A stretch of DNA of 50,824 nt from CAZICM01 sp964537685 (GTDB lineage: Bacteria; Myxococcota_A; Polyangia; Polyangiales; Polyangiaceae), in assembly GCA_964537685.1 (NCBI GenBank), contig CAZICM010000067.1, forward strand, positions 1 to 50,824, read 5' to 3'. The notes under the pieces were generated by a model. It did no database searches and had not been told where the DNA came from. It worked only from the letters and a program-made list of their open reading frames with translations. Positions 43,633 through 50,824 of the stretch are shown here, piece by piece (within the stretch, counting starts at the first letter, position 1; each line of letters begins with the position of its first letter). A program made the position numbers and the translations under genes.

Positions 43633-44260
43633 ACGCTTGCATCCATGTGCCGCGCTTTATCGCCGAGTACACCCAAACCATGCACATCGATTCCAAATAG
43701 TGCGAGCAATTGATTCCGCCGATATCCACAATATCCCATCCAAACTCGCCGACGAGCGCGCCTGTCTGCCGCTTGGCTTCTTCGTCATCGCCGCAGATAA
43801 ACATATCGGGGCGAATACCGCCTGCGACATTGGGCTGGAACATCAGCGCATTGCCCACGGTATTAAAGACCTTGACAACCTTGGCCTTGGGAATCTGCGC
43901 CTGAATCTTCTCGCCCGCCGAGCTACCCAGCCCGCCCACCAGCGAAGGCGGCATACCCTTTGAGAAATCGAGGGGATTGGTTGTATCCCACACGAGTTTC
44001 CCATCGAAGTTATCGAGCCCCGCGAGACCAATCGCCTGATCGGTCACGACGCCCAGGGTTGCCAGCACAATCAGCTCGCCGAACTTGGCCGCATCGGCAA
44101 ACGCGCCCGTATGAGCCCGCTCACCCATGCTTTGCGCCCACGCGGCAGCCTTCTCGTTGCCAGCTTCGCGCCCTGCGAGCATCACTTCATGCCCGAGCGT
44201 AATGAAGCCTTTTCCAATCGCCTTGCCCACATCGCCCGTGCCCAAAATACCAATTTTCAT
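43613..44260 (-). CDS. F420/NADP-dependent reductase-like protein
   Basis: A 215-residue Rossmann-fold oxidoreductase of the NADP oxidoreductase coenzyme-F420-dependent type (PF03807). The start has KIGILGTGDVGKAIGKG, the dinucleotide-binding loop, followed by LAGR (a phosphate-binding Arg suits NADP) and the family segment VKVFNTVGNALMFQP. Members transfer hydride between NADP and F420 or act as general reductases. Start ATG 44260 with AAGAAGG upstream. Tail-to-tail overlap of 20 bases with the histidine kinase gene. Confidence 0.88.
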   Translation of the reverse strand: MKIGILGTGDVGKAIGKGFITLGHEVMLAGREAGNEKAAAWAQSMGERAHTGAFADAAKFGELIVLATLGVVTDQAIGLAGLDNFDGKLVWDTTNPLDFSKGMPPSLVGGLGSSAGEKIQAQIPKAKVVKVFNTVGNALMFQPNVAGGIRPDMFICGDDEEAKRQTGALVGEFGWDIVDIGGINCSHYLESMCMVWVYSAIKRGTWMQAFKLLRP

Positions 44261-44802
44261 CGCATCACCTTCTTTACTTAAACGTGGTGTGGCCCACTAA
44301 CACAGCCGCGCGCGGAAGGGAAGAAGAAATTATTCTTGCCTCTGGCTTTTCGTTATGCCTCAACGCCCGCCATCCCATGGAGCCTGAGCATTCTGTTGCG
44401 ACGGCACCTCCCCATTTTCCACGCCCTGGCCTTCCGAAACATCCCCGCCCCGATTCTTTTTTTGCGCTGTGCGGCTCCATTTGTTGGGTGATGGGTTCCC
44501 TTGTGCCGGCCGGCGCCTGTCTTTTGGGCCGCCATGGTGCCAAATTTGATGGGTAGTAGGGTCCAGTTTGCTCGCCGCCGGGGTTCTGTTTATTGGCATA
44601 AGGGCTCACTTGCATTGGGTGTTGCGTTGCTATGTTTGGCCGATAGGGTCACATGTGGCTCGGCGATAGGTTCTTAGCCATCGCCCCAGGGGACCCTGAA
44701 GGAGGTGGCCGGGGAGCAGTGTTGCGGAGTGATGGATTCGGAAGCAGGGGAGGCGGGGTTCTCGGAGATACAGCCAGGCATTCGGGGCAATGGGAGGAGG
44801 CC
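44261..44802. other. 542-bp stretch without a recognisable gene
   Basis: It lies upstream of the reductase and downstream of the flavoprotein gene, both on the minus strand. Open frames on both strands are short, Pro/Arg-rich and lack ribosome binding sites. A GTCACA/GCGATAG pair near 44648-44669 is reminiscent of the ECF-type motif seen elsewhere in the window but with a different spacing. No RNA or repeat was identified. Confidence 0.6.
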
Positions 44803-46287
44803 CTAATCTCCCCTTCCCATGGCTACCTTGCACATCTTTGTATAGATATCCCTAAAGATATTCTCTGGATCCATCAGCGCTTTGGCTTTGGCGTAATTGT
44901 CCCGGTTCCACGTCTTCCAAAAGTCTTCCTCGCTATAATAATTATGCGCAATCAGCGATTTCATTCCTTGAAGCTCAATCAGCTTGTCCTCCATCAGCTT
45001 ATAGTAATTTTTATCTTCATGCTGCTCCATCCCGTAAATCGCAAAATCCAAAAACAGCGGATCGCCCATCCCCTCAAATACCCGGCCGGATAGCCATTCA
45101 TAGTTTCTTACCCGCTTATAGGGTACACACCACAGCGGATAAAAATTGAATTCCTGGTCGTACCATTCAAAAAATGGGCCGGCCTTTGAAAAGGGGATAA
45201 AAATATCGACAATGACCGTGGGCTTTTTTGGCATGACGATCGATCCAAAATGCTGGGCCAGCCATAGCACTTCCGACGAGCCCAGCCATTTGCCAAAGAA
45301 AAAGCGTCCCACCGCAGAGCGAGGATGCACATTGGTTACGCCTTTGTCGTAGCGGAAAAAATAATCGGCGATCTCGATATAGTCTTCGCTCCGTTCCTTT
45401 GTGCTTTTATAGTATATGTTCATCCAGTCGTATGCCGTGATGTAGGGAGCCGTATCCGTAAAGCGTCCCAGCGAGAGCACCCATTCTGTCGGCGAATGTA
45501 CAATGCCATCCATAAAGTCGATGTCTTTTTGTTCAAAATGCCGGTAGATGGCCGCCTGGTATTCTTCGAGCGTCCTGTATTTTTCATACACCATATGCAC
45601 ATAAGGCTTTGCGGGGATCAGCTTAAATGTAAGCTGGGTTAATAGGCCAAGCGTGCCAAAGGAGCTTTGCATCATTTGAAAAATAAAAGAATGTTCGTTA
45701 TCGGGCGTGCATATCAATATATCGCCTTTGGCGCTAATGACTTCGTATTCTAGGCAGGTATCGTGAAAACCGCCGTACATAAACGACATCGATTCAATGG
45801 AACAGCCTGAAACGGCGCCGCCAATGGTAATGGTTTTAAGTTCGGGGACGATAATAGGCACCAAACCATGGCGCAGTGTTGCCTGGACCAAATCGACAAA
45901 GGCCACGCCGGGTTCGGCAATACAAATACGCTGTTTGGGATCGATATGAAGAATTTGATTCAAATCGCTGAGGTCGATTTTTTCGTCGCCGCGCCGTAAA
46001 TCGCCTGGTTTGGGCACTTGATGGGAGACGGCTTTTTTGCGGATGGAGATAGGTTCTTTGCTGGTGCGGTGTTTTAACTGGGCGGCAATGCGCTGGACTT
46101 TTTCGGCGTGCTGGGCTTGCCATGCGGTGCCGGACAGATGGTCGGAGCAGACGGAGCGGCGGGCGGCGCGGTTTTTTTGGAGGGTCCAGTATCCGTAGGC
46201 GCCGGCGCCCGCGAGGAGGGTGCCTGCTGTTTTGGCTAGTCCAAGGAGAATACGGCGGGATAGAGGGGAGCTTTTGGGCGATGTCAT
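44803..46287 (-). CDS. FAD-dependent oxidoreductase related to DHCR24 (delta24-sterol reductase)
   Basis: A 494-residue flavoprotein. It starts with a twin-arginine-like SRRILLGL and a hydrophobic helix (about 10-35), then a PCMH-type FAD-binding domain: the string VPELKTITIGGAVSG, SIESMSFMYGGFHDTC, ICTPDNE and FGTLGLLTQLTFKLIPAKPYV closely follow eukaryotic DHCR24/DWF1, as do the C-terminal YPLWCVPY and EEDFWKTWNRDNYAKAK segments. DHCR24 reduces the C24 double bond of sterols, but bacterial homologues may act on other lipids. Length fits DHCR24 (about 500). ATG 46287. Divergent, across a palindrome-bearing region, from a small Asn/Pro-rich gene. Confidence 0.8.
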   Translation of the reverse strand: MTSPKSSPLSRRILLGLAKTAGTLLAGAGAYGYWTLQKNRAARRSVCSDHLSGTAWQAQHAEKVQRIAAQLKHRTSKEPISIRKKAVSHQVPKPGDLRRGDEKIDLSDLNQILHIDPKQRICIAEPGVAFVDLVQATLRHGLVPIIVPELKTITIGGAVSGCSIESMSFMYGGFHDTCLEYEVISAKGDILICTPDNEHSFIFQMMQSSFGTLGLLTQLTFKLIPAKPYVHMVYEKYRTLEEYQAAIYRHFEQKDIDFMDGIVHSPTEWVLSLGRFTDTAPYITAYDWMNIYYKSTKERSEDYIEIADYFFRYDKGVTNVHPRSAVGRFFFGKWLGSSEVLWLAQHFGSIVMPKKPTVIVDIFIPFSKAGPFFEWYDQEFNFYPLWCVPYKRVRNYEWLSGRVFEGMGDPLFLDFAIYGMEQHEDKNYYKLMEDKLIELQGMKSLIAHNYYSEEDFWKTWNRDNYAKAKALMDPENIFRDIYTKMCKVAMGRGD

Positions 46288-46345
46288 CAGGGTGGCGCAT
46301 AGATTAGGTGCGATGGCCGGGAATGTCGAGCCGAAAACAGACAGG

Positions 46346-46392
46346 CTGATCGCGATCAGGGCAGGGGCGGGATCGGTAGATCGCGATCAGGG
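46346..46392. promoter_or_regulatory. Paired GATCGCGATC palindromes, 31 bp apart
   Basis: GATCGCGATCAGGG occurs at 46348-46361 and 46379-46392. The first is the core of a perfect 14-bp palindrome CTGATCGCGATCAG (46346-46359); the second keeps a 10-bp palindrome. The 31-bp period is about three helical turns, as expected for paired operator sites, and the region sits between divergent genes (flavoprotein and small Asn/Pro-rich protein). Confidence 0.4.
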
Positions 46393-46498
46393 ATAAGCAT
46401 CAAAAGCTCAGGTGATTCATGGGGTTGCGGCTTGGTCTGGGGGCTGCACTGGGGTGGCGACGGCTGCGGGCAACGAAGCCCACTTCCCAGGAGACGCA

Positions 46499-46660
46499 AT
46501 GGCGAGTCAACATAATCCCAACGATCAGCGGTCCAATGTCAAAAACCCCAATCATCCGGCCTATGAAGCGGATAGGCAGAATCAAATCAAGCAGGGGAAT
46601 CCAAATCCCCCGCCTCCGCCGCCGGGGAAGGGAGAAGGAGAAAAAGAACAGAAGAAGTAA
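46499..46660 (+). CDS. Small Asn/Pro-rich hydrophilic protein
   Basis: A 53-residue protein: SQHNPNDQRSN, KNPNHPAYEADRQNQ, then a polyproline run and a Lys/Glu tail. NPN(H/N)PAY motifs recur in short, highly hydrophilic proteins of many bacteria with no assigned role. ATG 46499 follows AGGAGA at seven-to-eight bases; an in-frame GTG at 46412 gives an implausible leader. A strong terminator hairpin with GAAA loop follows 11 bases after the stop, supporting a stand-alone gene. Confidence 0.65.
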   Translation: MASQHNPNDQRSNVKNPNHPAYEADRQNQIKQGNPNPPPPPPGKGEGEKEQKK

Positions 46661-46671
46661 GCAATGATAAG

Positions 46672-46695
46672 GCGCCCTCGTGAAAACGGGGGCGC
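46672..46695 (+). terminator. Rho-independent terminator
   Basis: A 10-bp stem (GCGCCCTCGT / ACGGGGGCGC, with one T-G pair) closed by a GAAA tetraloop and followed by a T-rich tract. It ends the small Asn/Pro-rich gene. Confidence 0.75.
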
Positions 46696-46779
46696 AGTTG
46701 TTTTGTGGTGTTGCCTCGCGGGGAAAAGGCTGGCACCTCGTGACGCATCTGTGATAAGCCCAAATGTAAAGGCAAAGCC

Positions 46780-47940
46780 ATGATCGATCAGTGGATAGAG
46801 CGCGCCGAGCGGGAGGGCGCGGAGGGAATGCTCAAGGCTGTGCGGGAATACCGGGAGATGGTATTGGCTTCAGCCGGAGCCGGTCATAAACAATGGGTCG
46901 CCGATGCGGAAGATAAGGTCGGGCGGTCGGGAGCAGGCGCGTTTACATGGGATGATGCAGGCTATGCCACGCTGAGGGTAGGGGAGCGGGTTTATTCCGC
47001 TGGGCGTTTTGATACGCCGACCTTGGGCGAGTTGTATGGAGCGCTATGCGGTGGCGATTCGGCAGCGATAAAAAAACGGCTCGGCCGTTCATCGCCCAGG
47101 TTATTCGTTCTGGAAGGCGTATCGCCGGCCACCGATATCGGTGCCCTTCAGGCGTTTGCTCCGCCCGATACCCTGTTTCAAGTGGCGTCTCAGTTTAATT
47201 GTCTCGAAGCGCCCGATGCCTGTCTGGTTAAAGTGCAAGCCTATCTTCGCGATCCAACTCAGGGACCTAGGGCAGCGGTATCGTGTTTTCCCGGCGCGCT
47301 GCTTAGGCATTATGCGGCCCCGCGCCGCGATGGGTCGCGTTTTGTTCAAGTCGAAGACGGGGAGCAAATTCAATTGCTGGAGGCCGTTTGTCCAGAAGGT
47401 GTGGCCAGGGTCGAAAATGGATATTTAATGGATCAGAATATTCGCGATCCGGTTCAGTTTTTAAAGCTTTTGGATAGCGAGTTTGAGCATCTGCGCATAG
47501 GGCTTCACAGGGGTCTTTCGGTGGTGCTGGGATATGCCTGGGATGGAGCCGTGGCGCCGGGAACCGTGATTGCACAAGCCTTTACATCGGCGCTGGCCGG
47601 AGGTGGCTATAGCCGCGGTGTGCTGACCAGGGAATGGACCCAGGCTTTATGTCTTCGTTTGCAGCGGGCGGCTCAGCTTGGGACTTTGTTGGGGGCGGCT
47701 TATGCGGGAGCGAAGCGGGCCGTATTGACCTTAATCGGAGGTGGTGTATTTGGCAATCCACCGGGCTTAATATGGTCGTCGATTGTGTGGGCGGTGGATG
47801 AGCTTGCACGCCTGGGAATTGGGCTGGATGTGATCGTGAATGGGCGGAATTTAGGCGTGCATGTGCCGATGGAGACGCTGGTGCGCGATGCCGAGGCTAG
47901 AGGCGGGGTGGTGGTGAGGGTGGCTCATCGGGATGAATAG
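46780..47940 (+). CDS. Macrodomain/PARG-like protein
   Basis: A 386-residue cytosolic protein. The stretches LFQVASQFNCLEAPD, RDPTQGPRAAVSCFPGALLRHY and AKRAVLTLIGGGVFGN match the order of motifs in uncharacterised macrodomain-like (PARG-type ADP-ribose-binding) proteins, where the ASQFNxLE and TQGP segments are conserved. The QEE signature of true PARG is not visible, so hydrolase activity is uncertain. Such proteins bind or remove ADP-ribose. ATG 46780 with AAAGG upstream. It converges on an outer-membrane protein gene with a one-base gap. Confidence 0.6.
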   Translation: MIDQWIERAEREGAEGMLKAVREYREMVLASAGAGHKQWVADAEDKVGRSGAGAFTWDDAGYATLRVGERVYSAGRFDTPTLGELYGALCGGDSAAIKKRLGRSSPRLFVLEGVSPATDIGALQAFAPPDTLFQVASQFNCLEAPDACLVKVQAYLRDPTQGPRAAVSCFPGALLRHYAAPRRDGSRFVQVEDGEQIQLLEAVCPEGVARVENGYLMDQNIRDPVQFLKLLDSEFEHLRIGLHRGLSVVLGYAWDGAVAPGTVIAQAFTSALAGGGYSRGVLTREWTQALCLRLQRAAQLGTLLGAAYAGAKRAVLTLIGGGVFGNPPGLIWSSIVWAVDELARLGIGLDVIVNGRNLGVHVPMETLVRDAEARGGVVVRVAHRDE

Positions 47941-47941
47941 C

Positions 47942-48787
47942 TTAAAACGCGTATGTCGCCGTCATTCTCCCCAAAAAGCGGGGCGAATTCGGCGATAGTC
48001 CAAGGGCCGGCCCCACCGCAAGCTGGACCCGCCTCCCCAACAACAAAGTCGCGTTTGCACTTACAAAATGCCGGATTCCTCCATCCGCTTCTTCAGGGTC
48101 CCAGGCGCCTTCCAAATCTTGAACCACGTATTCTGTGCCCACGCTCAAGATATCCAGCGCTCGAACGCTTGCCCCCGCTGTCATCAGCACATCCACGCCA
48201 TCGCGGCCTTGTTCGAAGACATGTTCGCCCAAGGCGCTCGCCGATAAACGGAATCGTCCCAGATTTCCCGCTATCGCTCCTCGAAACCATAGTCCGTTGG
48301 ATGAGCCCAGCTCTCTTAAATATCCGGCCGAAATCGCAATATCCACGGGGCCCCTGCCTCCCAGCGGAAAGGCACTCGCCCCCAGCATTGCACCCGCCGA
48401 AATGGGAGATGCTCCCGGTTCCGAGCGTTCGCCTCCTCCTGCCAGCAGTCCTTCGGCGTGCAGCGAGAGATGCCGAAGAAGGCCCACTTCTCCACCCGCG
48501 CTAAATACCGCGCCCGCATGCGCCACATCCGCCGCAAAAGGCCGGGCGGCGCCCCGGTTGATTTGGGCATAGCCTACCGAAAGCATGGCCATGACTTGTT
48601 TTGGCGCCGGTGCCGTTGGATCGGCCGTGTACAGCCAGGGACGAGGGCTCTTGACAAAAGGGGTGCTGCTTTCTTCAGCGGGTTCGGGCGCGTCGGATTC
48701 AGGCGCTCCAGATGGATCGGCTAGGCTTGCGGAGGCCAATGAGAGGATGAGCACGCCCACTCCCCATGCACACAATGTTTGTTTCAT
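47942..48787 (-). CDS. Putative outer-membrane beta-barrel protein
   Basis: A 281-residue exported protein. Signal peptide ending near ASLADPS, a short acidic/Pro-rich segment, then alternating hydrophobic strands ending in an aromatic residue (MTATYAF), the typical C-terminal OMP signal. No specific family is recognised. ATG 48787 has AAGGAG seven bases upstream. It follows the ferritin-like lipoprotein gene on the same strand after 35 bp, so both are probably co-transcribed. Confidence 0.7.
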   Translation of the reverse strand: MKQTLCAWGVGVLILSLASASLADPSGAPESDAPEPAEESSTPFVKSPRPWLYTADPTAPAPKQVMAMLSVGYAQINRGAARPFAADVAHAGAVFSAGGEVGLLRHLSLHAEGLLAGGGERSEPGASPISAGAMLGASAFPLGGRGPVDIAISAGYLRELGSSNGLWFRGAIAGNLGRFRLSASALGEHVFEQGRDGVDVLMTAGASVRALDILSVGTEYVVQDLEGAWDPEEADGGIRHFVSANATLLLGRRVQLAVGPALGLSPNSPRFLGRMTATYAF

Positions 48788-48822
48788 TTGTAATCTCCTT
48801 GAAGAAGCGTATCGGTTGAACA

Positions 48823-50052
48823 TTAGGACAGCGCATGCCGCGGATGATGCGCGTTTTTGGAGCTGAGCAAGGCAGCGGCGCAAGGCAATACCACCCTGAA
48901 CAAGCCCTGGGCCAAGAGCTTAAACGCATCGCCGTGTTCAAGTTCGCCGTGGGCTTGAAGCAGATGGGCCGGTCCTTCTAGTTCTTCGGGCGGAGCGGGC
49001 ATTTGTTTGGCCGCTTCGGCAAAGGCTTGTTGTACGGCGGCTTTTACGGGCTCTCCTCCGGCCTCGATGGCCCAGGCAATCGTTTTCCAAGCCAATTCGG
49101 CATGTTGGGCTTCGTCTTCGGCAATGGCCGAAAGAGCTTGTTTTAGGGCCGGATCTTGAGCGTGCGCCGCTTGTTCGGCCGCCAAGAGCGAGGCGAGGGT
49201 TTCACCCACACAGCCTTCCAAGGCCGCTTCCGCCGCGATTTTGCATAAATCTCCGCTTACATTTACCTGCGCGCCCAGGGGCATGGGCGAAGGACCAAGA
49301 GGTTCTTCGCCACCATAGACCGCCGCCAGGGCAAAACTCAGTTTGGCATGGCGAATTTCATCCAGGGCTGCTTGATGCGCGCCTTCAATCAGGTGAGCCG
49401 GCGCTCCGGCAGCCATGAGAGCCATCGAAAAACGGGCAAACGATGCGATAGATGCATGTTCCAATAAAGCATCGCGGCACCATCGCTTGGCGAGGGCGCG
49501 GCGAACGGAGCTGGGCAGATCTGAAACCTGGGGCATGGGGAATTGGCCATTGAAGGCCGTGCTTCCAGGGCGGGCCTGGGCCGTAATGATTTCCCTTTCC
49601 ACGGTATAGGGTCTACCGATGACACAGGTACTCACGAGGGTTGCATCATAACAACAAGAGCCTGTTGCATCGATATAAGGTCCACCATCGACGGACATCA
49701 AACAGGTACAAGGATCGAGCGCGCCTGCGATAAGGGGAGCCGCCGAGGCCGCATCGGGACATCCATTGGGAACATTGCCAAAACACAACTGGGTTCCAAA
49801 AGGATCGCCGAGCGAGGTATCGCAGGGTACGAATCCCGACGAAGAGCTGGCTGCTGTGGTGGTGGTGGTGCCGCTGCTGGATACATTGGATGACGACGAA
49901 GAAGCTCCGCCTCCGCCCCCGCTGCCTGTGGAATCGGGCTCTAAAACCACCTTTCCGCCGCATCCGGCGGCGTGCGAGAGCGCTATGGAAATACCCAATG
50001 CCGCCGCGAAACGGGCGAGCAAAACCTGTTCAAATCGGGATGCAACAGCCAT
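48823..50052 (-). CDS. Ferritin-like domain lipoprotein
   Basis: A 409-residue exported protein. Signal peptide with lipobox SHAAGC (Cys about 31), a long Ser/Gly/Thr linker, a Cys-rich segment of about 90 residues (DPCTCLMSVDGG, GSCCYDATL), and a C-terminal four-helix bundle with a diiron-type pattern: LEHASIASFARF, DEIRHAKL, ETLASLLAAEQ and EDEAQHAEL. Such ferritin-like domains are frequent on myxobacterial lipoproteins and may bind iron or oxidise a substrate. ATG 50052. First gene of an apparent two-gene operon with the barrel protein. Confidence 0.85.
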   Translation of the reverse strand: MAVASRFEQVLLARFAAALGISIALSHAAGCGGKVVLEPDSTGSGGGGGASSSSSNVSSSGTTTTTAASSSSGFVPCDTSLGDPFGTQLCFGNVPNGCPDAASAAPLIAGALDPCTCLMSVDGGPYIDATGSCCYDATLVSTCVIGRPYTVEREIITAQARPGSTAFNGQFPMPQVSDLPSSVRRALAKRWCRDALLEHASIASFARFSMALMAAGAPAHLIEGAHQAALDEIRHAKLSFALAAVYGGEEPLGPSPMPLGAQVNVSGDLCKIAAEAALEGCVGETLASLLAAEQAAHAQDPALKQALSAIAEDEAQHAELAWKTIAWAIEAGGEPVKAAVQQAFAEAAKQMPAPPEELEGPAHLLQAHGELEHGDAFKLLAQGLFRVVLPCAAALLSSKNAHHPRHALS

Positions 50053-50132
50053 AGGGCGCTGAGCCTAGCGCGCTTTTTCGATCGAGATCCACTTTTCAAC
50101 AAAAAAATATTTCCTATGGGTCACTGTTCATG

Positions 50133-50159
50133 CTAGGTGTACGAGCCATTTACCCCTAG
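50133..50159. promoter_or_regulatory. Inverted repeat upstream of the AhpD-like gene
   Basis: CTAGGTGTA / TACCCCTAG, arms complementary at 8 of 9 bases around a 9-base centre, ending 15 bases before the start codon. The position suggests an operator that would block transcription or translation initiation of the redox gene, but no regulator is encoded nearby. Confidence 0.35.
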
Positions 50160-50174
50160 AACAAGGAAAGATGC

Positions 50175-50717
50175 ATGAGCCAAGAACGTCCTATTCCCAT
50201 GATGACCGATGAAGACGCTCCGCCCGAGGTCCGCGCGCTGTTTGAGAGGATTCGGGGTGCCATCGGTTTTGTGCCCAATCTATTTCGTTTATGGGGAAAT
50301 GCTCCTCATTTGGTGGACACGCTTGTTCAGTTGGAAGTGACGGTGGCCGGTTCCGGCAAAGTGCCGTCGTATCTAAAAGAGCTGGCCATGACCCGGGTTT
50401 CAGAGCTCAATGGCTGTCCTTATTGCAAGGCTTTTCATAGCCATAACCTAAGAGAATTGGGGGCGGGCGATGATAAATGCGGAGCGCTGTCCGAGCGGAA
50501 TCCTCCTCCCTTGGCGCTGTTTAACGAGGAAGAGCTCTTGGTGCTTCAGCTTGCGGATGAAATGACGCTCTCGATCCGGGCATCGGATACGACGCTATGG
50601 AAAGTGAGGGAGCGTTTTGGGCTGGATGGAGCGGTGGAGCTGATGGCGGCCATAGCGCTTCTCAATTTTGATAACCGTATGGCCTTCAGCGCGGGGATCG
50701 ATCCGGATACACGCTGA
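50175..50717 (+). CDS. AhpD-like carboxymuconolactone-decarboxylase family protein
   Basis: A 180-residue cytosolic protein. It has the family signature: a helical N-terminus (VRALFERIRGAIGFVPNLF), the redox CxxC with conserved His (NGCPYCKAFHSH) and a helical C-terminus. The CxxC...H triad is that of AhpD-like alkylhydroperoxidases. ATG 50175 with AAGGAAAG upstream. A glutaredoxin-like gene follows five bases after the stop, so the two likely form a redox operon. Confidence 0.9.
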   Translation: MSQERPIPMMTDEDAPPEVRALFERIRGAIGFVPNLFRLWGNAPHLVDTLVQLEVTVAGSGKVPSYLKELAMTRVSELNGCPYCKAFHSHNLRELGAGDDKCGALSERNPPPLALFNEEELLVLQLADEMTLSIRASDTTLWKVRERFGLDGAVELMAAIALLNFDNRMAFSAGIDPDTR

Positions 50718-50722
50718 TGTGA

Positions 50723-50824
50723 ATGAGAATGCCTCCCGCCGCACCGCCCATTGCTCAGCTTAAAGTCTACACCCGCCCCGGATGCTTATTTTGCGGGCGG
50801 GTGTGTGAGCTATTGAAGGAGGGC
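50723..50824 (+). CDS. Glutaredoxin-like protein (partial, runs off the window)
   Basis: The first 34 codons are visible: a short Pro/Ala leader and then LKVYTRPGCLFCGRVCELL, with the CxxC (CLFC) active site and the following helix of a glutaredoxin fold. ATG 50723 begins five bases after the AhpD-like stop. The 3' part lies beyond the window. Confidence 0.8.
   Translation, partial: MRMPPAAPPIAQLKVYTRPGCLFCGRVCELLKEG

Noticed and set aside
44653..45093. 146-codon plus-strand frame at the 44.6-45.1 kb boundary
   Set aside because: More than half overlaps the well-supported DHCR24-like gene in antisense; the rest lacks a ribosome binding site.

Overview
The window looks like a chromosomal contig from a member of the Myxococcota (Polyangia-type delta-proteobacterium), probably a metagenome assembly. 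The evidence is Ser/Thr protein kinases (one fused to an ATPase/helical-repeat module), two FHA-sigma54 activators, many Cys-anchored lipoproteins with Ser/Gly linkers, MYXO-CTERM-like C-termini (Cys/Gly motif, membrane helix, Arg cluster), a fibro-slime domain protein, and a 1,988-residue surface protein with dozens of Cys-rich and thrombospondin-3-type repeats. A run of exactly 100 N inside a tandem repeat marks an assembly gap. I see no rRNA, tRNA, insertion sequence or CRISPR array.

Layout. 1-3.3 kb: an adenine-N6 DNA methyltransferase, divergent from an AAA-ATPase-like/PD-(D/E)XK protein. 3.3-11.6 kb: a signalling island with an FHA-sigma54 activator divergent from a four-gene coupled operon (di-cysteine peptide, ECF sigma factor, di-cysteine membrane protein, second FHA-sigma54 activator), then two divergent Ser/Thr kinases. 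11.6-15 kb: two lipoproteins and an OprP/OprO-type porin with a possible Pho box. 15.2-17 kb: a GHKL ATPase fused to a PD-(D/E)XK-like nuclease domain. 17-23.5 kb: a VWA lipoprotein, a membrane protein, a GMC/cholesterol-oxidase-like flavoprotein and a MYXO-CTERM-like protein. 23.5-26.2 kb: a tightly coupled three-gene operon of ABC/RecF-type ATPase, membrane-anchored staphylococcal-nuclease homologue and K+ channel. 26.3-26.8 kb: a 22/43-bp hairpin-rich tandem repeat holding the gap. 26.9-33.3 kb: accessory lipoproteins (one neprosin-type peptidase), a conserved protein with a C-terminal HTH, and hypotheticals. 33.4-40.3 kb: the giant repeat protein and a fibro-slime lipoprotein. 40.5-43.6 kb: a radical SAM enzyme coupled to a hybrid-less sensor histidine kinase. 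43.6-50.8 kb: an F420/NADP-type reductase, a DHCR24-like flavoprotein, a small Asn/Pro-rich protein, a macrodomain-like protein, an outer-membrane barrel, a ferritin-like lipoprotein, an AhpD-like protein and the start of a glutaredoxin.

How it fits together. The most coherent units are the 4.87-7.52 kb sigma/FHA operon with its flanking kinases (kinase output could be read by the FHA domains), the ATPase-nuclease-channel operon, and the GHKL-nuclease gene. The last two have the architecture of stand-alone conflict or defence modules, but nothing in the sequence proves this. Many remaining genes encode exported lipoproteins or surface proteins, consistent with a predatory or surface-active lifestyle.
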